Source: Bacteriovoracaceae bacterium UBA6144 (GTDB lineage Bacteria; Bdellovibrionota; Bacteriovoracia; Bacteriovoracales; Bacteriovoracaceae). From it: a stretch of 28,565 bases of DNA. Below are positions 1 to 7,526 of this stretch, piece after piece; the first letter of the stretch is position 1; each line of letters opens with the position of its first letter. The position numbers and the translations under genes are program-made. The DNA is taken from contig DIVA01000033.1 in the NCBI GenBank assembly GCA_002435705.1, forward strand, positions 1-28,565, given 5' to 3'. A model generated the notes under the pieces. The model was not told the origin of the DNA and made no database searches. It saw only the letters and a program-made list of their open reading frames with translations.

Positions 1-42
1 GCAAGAGTGGTGAGCTGGGTATTTTTATGTTAAAAACCACAC

Positions 43-1047
43 ATGCACAGTCCATCTTCGCAGAGCGAAATTTCTAACCGTAAGGTTGACCATCTCACCA
101 TGGCCGGTGAATCACAAACCCATTCTCAATTGCGAGACGAGAGATTTTTTTATGAGCCTCTTTTGAGTGCTCATCCTACAAAAATTAATAAATCATTTTC
201 TTTTGGGTTGTGGAACTTTGATTTCCCGCTTTGGGTTTCAAGCATGACGGGCGGAGCAGACCATGCTCGCACCATTAACTCACGTCTTGCGGCTGCCGCC
301 GAAGAGTTCTCTCTTGGAATGGGTTTGGGATCTTTGAGACCGCTGCTGGATAATCGTCAGGCGAGAGCTGACTTTGATGTCAAGCACCTCATGCCTTCGA
401 GACCTCTGTTTGGAAACTTAGGTATAGCGCAGTTAGAAGAACTCTTAGAGCAGCAGGAAAAACAAAAAATACTTGATCTCATCGGTGAACTCAAACTAGA
501 TGGCCTCATCATTCACGTCAATCCTCTGCAAGAGTGGTTTCAGCCTCAGGGGGACCGTTTTAAGCATCCCCCGCTAGAGACGATTGAGCGTTTTCTAGAG
601 AACACCACGCTCCCCGTGATTGTGAAAGAAGTCGGCCATGGAATGGGGCCTCGATCCCTTGAAGCTCTCATGCGGCTGAAGCTTTTAGCCATTGAGTTTG
701 GGGCTTTCGGAGGAACCAACTTTTCACTCTTAGAAACGAAACGTGGCAGTAGTGCCAATGGTTTTGTTTATGTGGGCCATACCGCTAGCGAGATGGTGGG
801 ATTTGTCAGAGACATTCAAAAAACACATCCGCATCTTCCCACAAAGCATTTTATTATTTCCGGTGGCATCAAAGATGTCCTTACCGGATTTAGTCTCACT
901 CAGAAATTACCCCAGTCGTTGATGGGAATGGCCAACAGTGTGTTAGAGCCGGCAAGAAGTGGCGAGAGAGAGCTCTCAAATTATTTAAAAGACCTGAAAG
1001 AGCAGTACGCTTTGGCAGAAGCTTTTCTACAAGTTACAGGAGTCTAG
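43..1047 (+). CDS. fni: Type 2 isopentenyl-diphosphate delta-isomerase (FMN)
   Basis: Interconverts IPP and DMAPP in the cytoplasm using reduced FMN, the last step of the mevalonate route. The 334-residue protein has the usual length for the type 2 family. Visible signatures are the N-terminal RKxDHL motif (residues 13-18), WVSSMTGG (64-71), HVNPLQE (158-164, holding the catalytic Gln and Glu), VKEVG (194-198) and GGTNF (223-227) for FMN/phosphate contact. The start at 43 is the first possible one after an in-frame stop at 31-33, and the next ATG would lose RKxDHL; no clear ribosome site precedes it. The usual VDVSGxGGT stretch reads IEFGAFGGT here, and the opening RFFYEPLLSAHP is, as I recall, typical of Bacteroidota isomerases. 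It ends 1 base before mvaA, so it is the first visible gene of the mevalonate operon. Confidence 0.95.
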   Translation: MHSPSSQSEISNRKVDHLTMAGESQTHSQLRDERFFYEPLLSAHPTKINKSFSFGLWNFDFPLWVSSMTGGADHARTINSRLAAAAEEFSLGMGLGSLRPLLDNRQARADFDVKHLMPSRPLFGNLGIAQLEELLEQQEKQKILDLIGELKLDGLIIHVNPLQEWFQPQGDRFKHPPLETIERFLENTTLPVIVKEVGHGMGPRSLEALMRLKLLAIEFGAFGGTNFSLLETKRGSSANGFVYVGHTASEMVGFVRDIQKTHPHLPTKHFIISGGIKDVLTGFSLTQKLPQSLMGMANSVLEPARSGERELSNYLKDLKEQYALAEAFLQVTGV

Positions 1048-1048
1048 T

Positions 1049-2374
1049 ATGCAAACAGTCAGTGGGTTTTCGAAGATGTCAAAAACCGAGAAAATAAATT
1101 GGCTCGCTGGCCAATTCCCAGAGAAGACTGCTCTGGAGTTGCAGGAGATGACACGTTTTTGGAACGCTGATGAAAAAATTCAAAATCGCTTCGATGAGTT
1201 CACTGAAAATACGCTGACGAACTATTACTTACCCTTTGGTGTTTCCCCAAATTTTATCATCAATAATAAAACCTATACTGTGCCGATGGTCATTGAAGAA
1301 AGCTCGGTTGTGGCCGCAGCCTCTTTAGCGGCGAAGTTTTGGCAGAGTCGTGGGGGGTTTAAGTCGCGTGTGATCTCCACTCGTAAGGTAGGGCAGGTGC
1401 ACTTTACTTGGATGGGAGAAAATAAGAAAGAGTTGCAAAACTTCTTTGCTCATCAGCGTGAATCCCTTCTGAACTCAGTTAACTTTTTAACAGAAAACAT
1501 GAATAAGCGTGGCGGCGGTATTGTGGGGTTCGAGTTGGTCGATAAAACTCAAGAACTTGACAATTACTTTCAGCTCAAGCTGGAGTTCGAGACATGTGAT
1601 GCCATGGGTGCAAACTTTATCAACTCCGTCCTAGAAGAGATGGCCCGTCAGTTCAGAAGTCAGATGCTTGATTCCAATCTGGCCTGCAAAGAAATTGAAG
1701 TCATCATGTGCATTCTCTCTAACTTCACTCCGGACTGTGTTGTGGAAGCATGGGTGGAATGTCCCGTCGAGGATCTTGGAGAATTTTCTGGCGGTATGAG
1801 TGCTGAAGACTTTGCTCGCCGATTCTTAATGGGTGTTGAGATTGCTCGAGTGGATAAGTCTCGCGCGGTGACTCATAATAAAGGCATCATGAACGGAGTG
1901 GATTCTGTGATCCTTGCTACGGGCAATGATTTTCGTGCCATCGAAGCCTGTGTGCATGCCTATGCCAGTGAATCTGGTCAGTACCGCTCACTGAGTTTTT
2001 GTCGTGTCGAGAAAGGAATGTTTTATTTCGGCATCAGGCTTCCACTCGCACTTGGAACTGTGGGGGGACTGACGAACCTTCATCCTCTGGCACAGATGAG
2101 TCTGATGATCCTCGAAAACCCTAGTGCTCCGGAACTGATGCAAATCGCTGCCTGTGTCGGACTGGCACAAAACTTCGCGGCTGTCCGCTCACTGGTGACG
2201 ACCGGTATCCAGAAAGGTCACATGAAGTTGCACCTGCTCAACATCCTCACTCAACTCGGAGCGAGTGAGGAGCAAAAGAAATTTGCTCAAAAGCATTTTG
2301 CCGACAAAGTGGTTTCTTTCTCGGCTGTTCGTGAATTGATGGCCAACGGTTGTGGAGGATCTAGTCATGCGTGA
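1049..2374 (+). CDS. mvaA: Hydroxymethylglutaryl-CoA reductase
   Basis: Reduces HMG-CoA to mevalonate, the committed step of the pathway. The 441 residues are close to class II bacterial enzymes (about 430). The four catalytic residues known from the Pseudomonas mevalonii enzyme are all visible: Glu83 or Glu84 in MVIEESSVVAAAS, Lys278 in HNKGIMNG, Asp294 in ATGNDFRAIEA, and His391 in QKGHMKLH. The DAMGAN substrate motif lies at 184-189 and GTVGGLTNLHP at 336-346. The start is supported by AGGAG at 1038-1042, six bases upstream. It abuts fni (1-base gap) and overlaps the next kinase by 8 bases, so translation is probably coupled. The overall wording of the sequence resembles Bacteroidota reductases more than the P. 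mevalonii type. Confidence 0.96.
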   Translation: MQTVSGFSKMSKTEKINWLAGQFPEKTALELQEMTRFWNADEKIQNRFDEFTENTLTNYYLPFGVSPNFIINNKTYTVPMVIEESSVVAAASLAAKFWQSRGGFKSRVISTRKVGQVHFTWMGENKKELQNFFAHQRESLLNSVNFLTENMNKRGGGIVGFELVDKTQELDNYFQLKLEFETCDAMGANFINSVLEEMARQFRSQMLDSNLACKEIEVIMCILSNFTPDCVVEAWVECPVEDLGEFSGGMSAEDFARRFLMGVEIARVDKSRAVTHNKGIMNGVDSVILATGNDFRAIEACVHAYASESGQYRSLSFCRVEKGMFYFGIRLPLALGTVGGLTNLHPLAQMSLMILENPSAPELMQIAACVGLAQNFAAVRSLVTTGIQKGHMKLHLLNILTQLGASEEQKKFAQKHFADKVVSFSAVRELMANGCGGSSHA

Positions 2375-3326
2375 TCAGCAGTTTTATGGGCACGGCAAAC
2401 TTCTCTTAACCGGAGAGTACTTTGTACTCGAGGGTGCCGTTGCACTGGGACTCCCCACATCAGTGGGACAATCTCTGAATGTAAAATATCGTCACTCCAA
2501 TCAGCCCACTCTTAAGTGGACAGCTCTTGACCACCTTGGCAAACCTTGGTTTGAAAGCGTCATGGAGCTGTGGCACTTTGATGCGCAAACCACAACAGAT
2601 CAAGCCGTGTCTGAAGATCTGCAAAAAATTCTCCTTCAAGTTCGCCGCCAGAATCCCCATTTTCTTCGTGATGAAATGGACGTGATGGTCGAGACCAAGT
2701 TAGAGTTTCCTCGCGAATGGGGACTGGGCTCTTCCAGCTCACTTCTTTATAACATCGCTCAATGGGCCTACATCGGTCCCTTTGATCTTGCGATGAAGAG
2801 TTTCGGTGGATCAGGCTATGACATTGCTTGCGCCCAATCGATGGGACCGATTCAGTATCAACTGGTAGATAGTCTGCCACGCTGGAGGCCCGTAGAATTC
2901 AATCCGAGTTTCCACGATTCTCTCTGGCTTCTATATCTAGGCAAGAAGAGAGATACCCGAGATGCGATCGCTAGCTTTAAGTCTCTCTCGGAATCTGAGC
3001 GCAAGGGGCCGGTGGATCTCGTCTCCTCCCTGACAAGAGAGATGACCACTGCCGCTGATCTTCGCCACTTCGACCGTGTGATTCGTGAGCACGAAGAAGT
3101 CATCTCTAAGGCACTCAATGTGACCACCATAAAATCAGAACTCTTTAGTGATTTCTGGGGCGAAGTTAAATCTTTGGGTGCTTGGGGCGGAGACTTTGCA
3201 CTCGTCACGAGTGCCAGAGACTTTTCAGAAACCCGCGAGTATTTCACACAAAAAGGTTTTGAGACGCTCATCTCCTATAAAGAACTCGTGTGTGAGCCAC
3301 CAAAAGATATCAGCTATGCTCCCTGA
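2367..3326 (+). CDS. GYDIA-family GHMP kinase, candidate phosphomevalonate kinase
   Basis: A GHMP-superfamily small-molecule kinase of 319 residues. It shows the N-terminal GKLLLTGEY motif (10-18), the ATP-binding GLGSSSS loop (119-125), the family-naming GSGYDIA motif (148-154) and a C-terminal GAWGGDFAL segment in place of the usual GAGGGG motif. The GYDIA family is known mainly from Bacteroidota, beside HMG-CoA reductase; I do not know of a proven reaction. Because a separate mevalonate kinase and decarboxylase lie in the same operon, phosphorylation of mevalonate 5-phosphate is the only missing step, so I infer that role. I chose ATG 2367 over the GTG at 2352 because GGAGGA at 2354-2359 sits seven bases before it. 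It overlaps mvaA by 8 bases and mvaD by 11. Confidence 0.85.
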   Translation: MRDQQFYGHGKLLLTGEYFVLEGAVALGLPTSVGQSLNVKYRHSNQPTLKWTALDHLGKPWFESVMELWHFDAQTTTDQAVSEDLQKILLQVRRQNPHFLRDEMDVMVETKLEFPREWGLGSSSSLLYNIAQWAYIGPFDLAMKSFGGSGYDIACAQSMGPIQYQLVDSLPRWRPVEFNPSFHDSLWLLYLGKKRDTRDAIASFKSLSESERKGPVDLVSSLTREMTTAADLRHFDRVIREHEEVISKALNVTTIKSELFSDFWGEVKSLGAWGGDFALVTSARDFSETREYFTQKGFETLISYKELVCEPPKDISYAP

Positions 3327-4350
3327 GGTCTGGCAACAACTTGCGACTTTTAAAGATACGTTTGAGGTTGAAGTCTCTGCCCCCGCCAACATTGCGTTGA
3401 TTAAATACTGGGGGAAGAAAGGTCATCAACTTCCGGCCAATCCCTCTTTAAGTCTTACGCTTAAAGACTGCCTGACTCGAACCAAGTTCATTTTCTCTCC
3501 AGCCTCATCCCTTGAGGTCAGGCTTTTCTTGGATCAAGTCGAGAAACCGAATTTTGCGTATAAAATTAAAACTTATCTTGAGTCGCTTCAGGCTGAGTTT
3601 TCGGTGTTTAAATCACTCGATCTCACGATTCATACCCATAACACTTTTCCTCACTCTTCTGGGATCGCGAGTTCTGCTTCCTCTCAAGCGGCCTTGGGTG
3701 AAGCACTTGTGCGTTTTTTTTGTCATCAGACTCAGACTCATTTTTCGGAAAGTCATGCCTCCCATCTCGCGCGCTTGGCTTCAGGTTCTGCCTGTCGCTC
3801 AATCTATAAAGGTTTTGTGAGTTGGGGTGAGTCCGCAAGCCTCAAAGAGGGAAGTGATCTCTATGCCACACCAGTGACGGAGCTTGTACACCCTAGTCTT
3901 CATGGGCTAAGAGATGCTGTTTGTATTGTGAGTAGCGGTGAGAAAGAGGTATCCTCTCGGGCCGGCCATTCACAAATGAAGGACCACCCTTTTCTTTCGG
4001 CACGCATCCTCCAGGCCCAACATAATTATCGTGAACTCCTTGAGGCTTTGAAGGCCGGAGACTGGCATCGAGTCGGGGAGATCACAGAAGTAGAAGCTCT
4101 CACTCTGCACGCGATGATGATGACCTCAAACCCTGGCTACATTCTCCTTGCCCCTAAATCCCTCGATGTCATTCGGCTGGTGCGCTCGTTTAGAGCATCC
4201 AGTGGAGTCCCTCTTTATTTTACGATTGATGCTGGGCCAAATATGCATCTTCTCTACCGTGATGAGGATCATCAGAAAGTGGAAACCTTCATCAAGCACG
4301 AACTCTCAATATTTTTAGAGAAGGTGCTGTGGGATCGGATGGATCTTTGA
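3316..4350 (+). CDS. mvaD: Diphosphomevalonate decarboxylase
   Basis: Converts mevalonate 5-diphosphate to IPP with ATP hydrolysis and loss of CO2. The 344-residue product shows the decarboxylase hallmarks in order: APANIALIKYWGK (22-34), NPSLSLTL (42-49), the phosphate loop FPHSSGIASSAS (111-122), SGSACRS (156-162) and DAGPN (305-309), whose Asp is the catalytic residue in the family. The open frame extends upstream to 3148, but that part is a shadow of the preceding kinase. The ATG at 3316 gives the normal family N-terminus and an 11-base overlap with the kinase. No good ribosome site is visible, so initiation may depend on coupling. FPHSSGIASS and LTLHAMMMTS resemble Bacteroidota homologues from memory. 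Its substrate must come from the two kinases beside it. Confidence 0.94.
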   Translation: MLPEVWQQLATFKDTFEVEVSAPANIALIKYWGKKGHQLPANPSLSLTLKDCLTRTKFIFSPASSLEVRLFLDQVEKPNFAYKIKTYLESLQAEFSVFKSLDLTIHTHNTFPHSSGIASSASSQAALGEALVRFFCHQTQTHFSESHASHLARLASGSACRSIYKGFVSWGESASLKEGSDLYATPVTELVHPSLHGLRDAVCIVSSGEKEVSSRAGHSQMKDHPFLSARILQAQHNYRELLEALKAGDWHRVGEITEVEALTLHAMMMTSNPGYILLAPKSLDVIRLVRSFRASSGVPLYFTIDAGPNMHLLYRDEDHQKVETFIKHELSIFLEKVLWDRMDL

Positions 4351-5189
4351 GTACATTTTTTCCGGCCAAGATTTTGCTCTTTGGTGAATACACCGTCATC
4401 AACGGCGGTGTGGCCTTGGCGATCCCTTTCGATCATTTTCAGGGATCATGGCACCTCTCTCAGGCTCCCCGTTATGACTGGAATCCACTTTTAAGATTTC
4501 TTCAGGCCCATCCGGAGTTGGCGATCGATGCCGCTCGTCTAGAGCGTGACCTCGCGGGTGGGGCGGGATATGTCTCCACTATTCCACAAGGAAAAGGCCT
4601 TGGTAGTTCAGGGGCTTTAGTCGCCAGTATCTTTGATTACTATTCGTTGCAGAAGGATTTGAGCCTCTTAGAAGTCAAACACAAGCTCAGTCAGATGGAA
4701 GGTTTCTATCACGGTCAAAGTTCGGGAGTGGATCCGCTGGTGAGCTGGTTAAAAAAGCCATTGCTCCTCGATGCGCAGTTTAATCCCCAGGTTGCTGAGC
4801 TCCCCGTGGAGCGCTGGAGAGAGCTTGAGCGCTGGTTTCTTTTTGATTCTGAAGTCTCTCGTCACTCGGCTCCTCTGATCGCTGCTTTTAAGCAAAAGAT
4901 GCAGGATGAATCTTTTAAAATAACCATGGGGCACTTAAACCTTGTGATTGATGAGGCCATCGATGCCTATCAAGAAATCAATGAAGCTGTGATGGGGCAA
5001 GTGATGCTTGATCTCTCACGCCTGCAGTTTGAATGCTTGCAGGAGATGATTCCACAGGCCATGAAGCAGTTGTGGCTTGAGGGCCTAGACTCCCGCCAGT
5101 TCGCGCTTAAGCTGTGTGGGGCCGGGGGGGGAGGATACTTCATCGGTTATCGCCTGAAGAATGCTCCTACAAAAACACTCAAGTTTTAG
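4329..5189 (+). CDS. mvk: Mevalonate kinase (GHMP family)
   Basis: Probably phosphorylates mevalonate to mevalonate 5-phosphate. With the GTG start it has 286 residues, slightly shorter than typical mevalonate kinases. GHMP motif 1 is PAKILLFGEYTVINGG (12-27), the ATP loop is PQGKGLGSSGA (86-96), HGQSSGVDP (128-136) contains the Asp expected to act as catalytic base, and CGAGGGGYF is the C-terminal glycine motif. Two starts are possible: GTG 4329, with AGAAGG at 4319-4324 four bases upstream, or TTG 4347, which overlaps the mvaD stop as TTGA and gives an N-terminus closer to homologues. Either way it overlaps mvaD and ends the mevalonate operon proper. The exact assignment between mevalonate and phosphomevalonate kinase for this gene and the GYDIA kinase is inference. 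Confidence 0.88.
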   Translation: MGSDGSLSTFFPAKILLFGEYTVINGGVALAIPFDHFQGSWHLSQAPRYDWNPLLRFLQAHPELAIDAARLERDLAGGAGYVSTIPQGKGLGSSGALVASIFDYYSLQKDLSLLEVKHKLSQMEGFYHGQSSGVDPLVSWLKKPLLLDAQFNPQVAELPVERWRELERWFLFDSEVSRHSAPLIAAFKQKMQDESFKITMGHLNLVIDEAIDAYQEINEAVMGQVMLDLSRLQFECLQEMIPQAMKQLWLEGLDSRQFALKLCGAGGGGYFIGYRLKNAPTKTLKF

Positions 5190-5212
5190 GAATTGCTGAC
5201 GATAAGAGAGGC

Positions 5213-5809
5213 ATGAAACTACTTCTCTTTCTTATCACTTTAAGCTTTTCCTCTATGACCAGCGCACAGAATTGCTCTCAAATCATTCGTAAAGAAGCTG
5301 AACGAATTAATGAAGAGCGCGGTTATACCACTCATGTGGGTGGTCAGTTTTATACCAATCCGTGGTCGGGTCAGATTGGTTATTATCCGGGAATTCCAGT
5401 AGCCGCTAAGATTGATAACTGGGCGCGGGACTTAAATGATGCCATTCTATGGGGCCCCTACTCCATGACTTCTGGCATTGATGAACGTCGTGAAATTTTG
5501 GAAGGCTTCCATCGCTCCATTAGACGTAACTGTAAACTCCCCGATGATAATCACCGCACTTTAAGAATGATGTTACGTGAACTCTATGATGAAGACGTTT
5601 TTTGTAAGAACAATACTTTTCTTGATCGACCTTTTCTTCGTCCCTGGAAACACTATCACAAAGTCTTAGTGGACTCTGTAAAGAGCGGGCGCTTTAGTGA
5701 AGAGTGCGCAGGGGTGAGTGTGTCCAATAGTTCCGTTCGTGAACCCAAAGATGTCTCAGACCCAACCCAAGATGCCCCTAGAAATTCAAGTGCTTCTGGC
5801 AATCAGTAA
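5213..5809 (+). CDS. Secreted orphan protein with four cysteines
   Basis: I do not recognise this 198-residue protein. It begins with a clear signal peptide (residues 1-18, hydrophobic core LLLFLITLSF, likely cut after MTSA), so it should be exported to the periplasm or beyond. The mature part has cysteines at 21, 107, 131 and 165, enough for two disulfides. The last 30 residues are low-complexity and rich in Ser, Asn, Asp and Pro. The open frame begins at 5114 inside the mevalonate kinase gene, but only the ATG at 5213 puts the signal peptide at the N-terminus, with AGAGAGG just upstream. It starts 23 bases after the mevalonate kinase stop and may be transcribed with that operon, although nothing in it suggests an isoprenoid role. 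Confidence 0.75.
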   Translation: MKLLLFLITLSFSSMTSAQNCSQIIRKEAERINEERGYTTHVGGQFYTNPWSGQIGYYPGIPVAAKIDNWARDLNDAILWGPYSMTSGIDERREILEGFHRSIRRNCKLPDDNHRTLRMMLRELYDEDVFCKNNTFLDRPFLRPWKHYHKVLVDSVKSGRFSEECAGVSVSNSSVREPKDVSDPTQDAPRNSSASGNQ

Positions 5810-5858
5810 ACTTTAGTTCATCTATAATTTTTCTTCATCTCCTGTTCATTTTAAGGAA

Positions 5859-6497
5859 ATGAAGTATAACTCTCTCATGTTTTTAACTCTCCTTTTGTCA
5901 TTTTCTTTGCAAGCCGCTCAGGTGCTAGTCATCGGAGATTCCCATACAGTTGGCCCCTTTGGTTGGAGCCTAGACGAGAACTTAAGACGTGAGGGCTTTG
6001 AGGTCGCAACTTATGGGAGCTGTGGCTCTATCGCAGCATGGTGGATGAATGGTGGAGTGGAGTCTAAGTGCGGTTACTTCGCCCGCAATCTTGAGGGGGC
6101 GCGGATTGAGCTGAAGGTGACTCCAAAGCTCGAGCTGCTGCTGAGTCAGGGCGATTTCGATGCTGTAGTTTTGCAGTTTGGTGGAAATTACGTTCATTAT
6201 TCTGACGAGTTTATTCTTAAAGACGTGAATTTTGTGGTCGACTATCTCCAAGAAAAATCTTTGAAATGTTTCTGGGTTTCTAATCCTGACGGTAGATCTA
6301 ACCGTCATCTCTCACCCCGTATCCTAAAGCTGCTGACAGAAGCTCTCGCCAATCGTTGCCCATTGTTTAACTCTCATCTTGTAACAAGCTATCCGCAAGT
6401 TGGCGGAGATGGGATTCATTACTGGTTCAGAGAAGGCATGCCGATTGCCCGCGAATGGGCCCGTAAAGTGAGCGAAGCCTTTAAGAGCTGGTACTAG
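5859..6497 (+). CDS. Secreted SGNH/GDSL-type hydrolase
   Basis: A 212-residue exported protein (signal peptide about 1-20, cut after LQAA). It matches the SGNH hydrolase plan: block I GDSHT with nucleophile Ser28, block II around YGSCGS (52-57), block III FGGN with Asn110, and block V DGIH with Asp184 and His187. This family contains esterases, lipases and O-acetyl hydrolases of sugars and peptidoglycan; the substrate cannot be read from the sequence. In a predator-like organism a cell-wall or lipid esterase is a reasonable guess only. Ribosome site AAGG at 5853-5856 is unusually close (2 bases) to ATG 5859; an ATG at 5877 would still leave a short signal peptide. A TATAAT box lies at 5823-5828 without a convincing -35. 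It shares its last four bases with the convergent crotonase gene. Confidence 0.85.
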   Translation: MKYNSLMFLTLLLSFSLQAAQVLVIGDSHTVGPFGWSLDENLRREGFEVATYGSCGSIAAWWMNGGVESKCGYFARNLEGARIELKVTPKLELLLSQGDFDAVVLQFGGNYVHYSDEFILKDVNFVVDYLQEKSLKCFWVSNPDGRSNRHLSPRILKLLTEALANRCPLFNSHLVTSYPQVGGDGIHYWFREGMPIAREWARKVSEAFKSWY

Positions 6498-7348
6498 TGA
6501 TCTAGTTCAGGTCTTTGATTCTCGTCATTTTTGATAAGCGAGAGTTTTACCGAGTAAGCCATGCTCTTGGCGGGCATGAAATCTTCTTGATAATCGGCTT
6601 TGATATTTTTCCAATCTTCAGAGATGCGACTGGCCTTCGCAATTTTTAAATCCTGCACGAGTGAGGCTTCAATCTGCGGGCGCAGGGCCTCGAAGACGGC
6701 GAGCTTCGTTTGAATTCTTTGTACCGGCGCCTGGGCCGAAATATTTTTTAAGACTGTTTGAATCACATCCTCACGATTAGTGGAGTCGTAGCTCTGAGAG
6801 ATGAAGCCCGAAGCGGAAAGTTGTGAATGGGGGATCGTCGTGCCGAGAGCGAGCCAGTTCTTGGCAAACGCAGGCGATACGAAGTGCGTGAGGAAGCTCG
6901 CACCGCCGGAAGCTGGTGAGAGGCCAAAGCGAGTGTGGTCAAAGCGCAGATCCGCATTCACCGAACACAGACGAATGTCGGCGGCGAGTGCGAACTCCAT
7001 CGCCCAGTTGGCCGCACCGTCTTTGAGATCCATCACAATCGTTTGAGGCATTTGCATCATGGCGTACATGATTTTGTGAAGCTTGAGAGAAAACTTTTCT
7101 AGTTGGCTGGCACTCATCTCCGGAAGTTTTTGTGGATCAAGTCCCCAAGAGAAGTGGTTGGTAGAAGAGTCAAAAAGAATAGACTGGATTTCTACTTTAC
7201 TGGTGGTCCAAGCGAGGAGGGATTCAAGCTCAAAGAGCATTTCATTATTGATCGTATTATTGCGATCGGAACGGTTAAGTGTGATGTGAAGCGTGCGAGT
7301 GGACTTGTCTAAGCGAGCGTAGAGCGTGGAGTAGTTAAACAATTTCAT
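6494..7348 (-). CDS. Enoyl-CoA hydratase/isomerase (crotonase) family protein
   Basis: A 284-residue crotonase-fold protein, probably acting on an acyl-CoA in the cytoplasm. Visible family features are LNRSDRNNTIN near the N-terminus, FSWGLD (the oxyanion-hole region, where most members read FSAGAD), a segment ending EFALAADIRL that keeps one catalytic Glu, and GLSPASGG. The second hydratase Glu, normally in a PExxLG segment, is absent (the segment reads FDHTRFGLSP), so isomerase or another crotonase reaction is more likely than classical hydration. The substrate is unknown. ATG 7348 is preferred over the TTG at 7354 because AAGGAAGG (7355-7362, reverse strand) stands six bases upstream. It is followed by the convergent SGNH gene with a shared CTAG. 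Confidence 0.85.
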   Translation of the reverse strand: MKLFNYSTLYARLDKSTRTLHITLNRSDRNNTINNEMLFELESLLAWTTSKVEIQSILFDSSTNHFSWGLDPQKLPEMSASQLEKFSLKLHKIMYAMMQMPQTIVMDLKDGAANWAMEFALAADIRLCSVNADLRFDHTRFGLSPASGGASFLTHFVSPAFAKNWLALGTTIPHSQLSASGFISQSYDSTNREDVIQTVLKNISAQAPVQRIQTKLAVFEALRPQIEASLVQDLKIAKASRISEDWKNIKADYQEDFMPAKSMAYSVKLSLIKNDENQRPELDH

Positions 7349-7526
7349 TCGCAACCTTCCTTGGTTTAAAAATGGGTGCTCACATCCAATCCATGGATTT
7401 GAGCTGTCATTAGTGTTTCAAATTTTTGGCAGATTCGTCAAAGAGGAAAGTAATGCCGTCAACTAATCGGTCCGACAGCACATTTCAGTGTCAGCTTGGC
7501 CCCAAAAAAGTGGACTGAATAACTTG

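Noticed and set aside
1..77. Possible 3' end of an upstream gene before fni
   Set aside because: Two frames are open from the left edge, ending at 33 and at 77. Neither short peptide is recognisable, so I cannot choose one or name it, although an operon gene such as HMG-CoA synthase could end here.
3148..3315. N-terminal extension of the mvaD frame
   Set aside because: These 56 codons overlap the GYDIA kinase gene in another frame and precede the conserved decarboxylase N-terminus; ATG 3316 is the better start.
7388..7399. Perfect 12-base palindrome AATCCATGGATT upstream of the crotonase gene
   Set aside because: It sits in a plausible leader, but no promoter boxes frame it, and a 12-base palindrome is not rare enough in 28 kb to claim as an operator.
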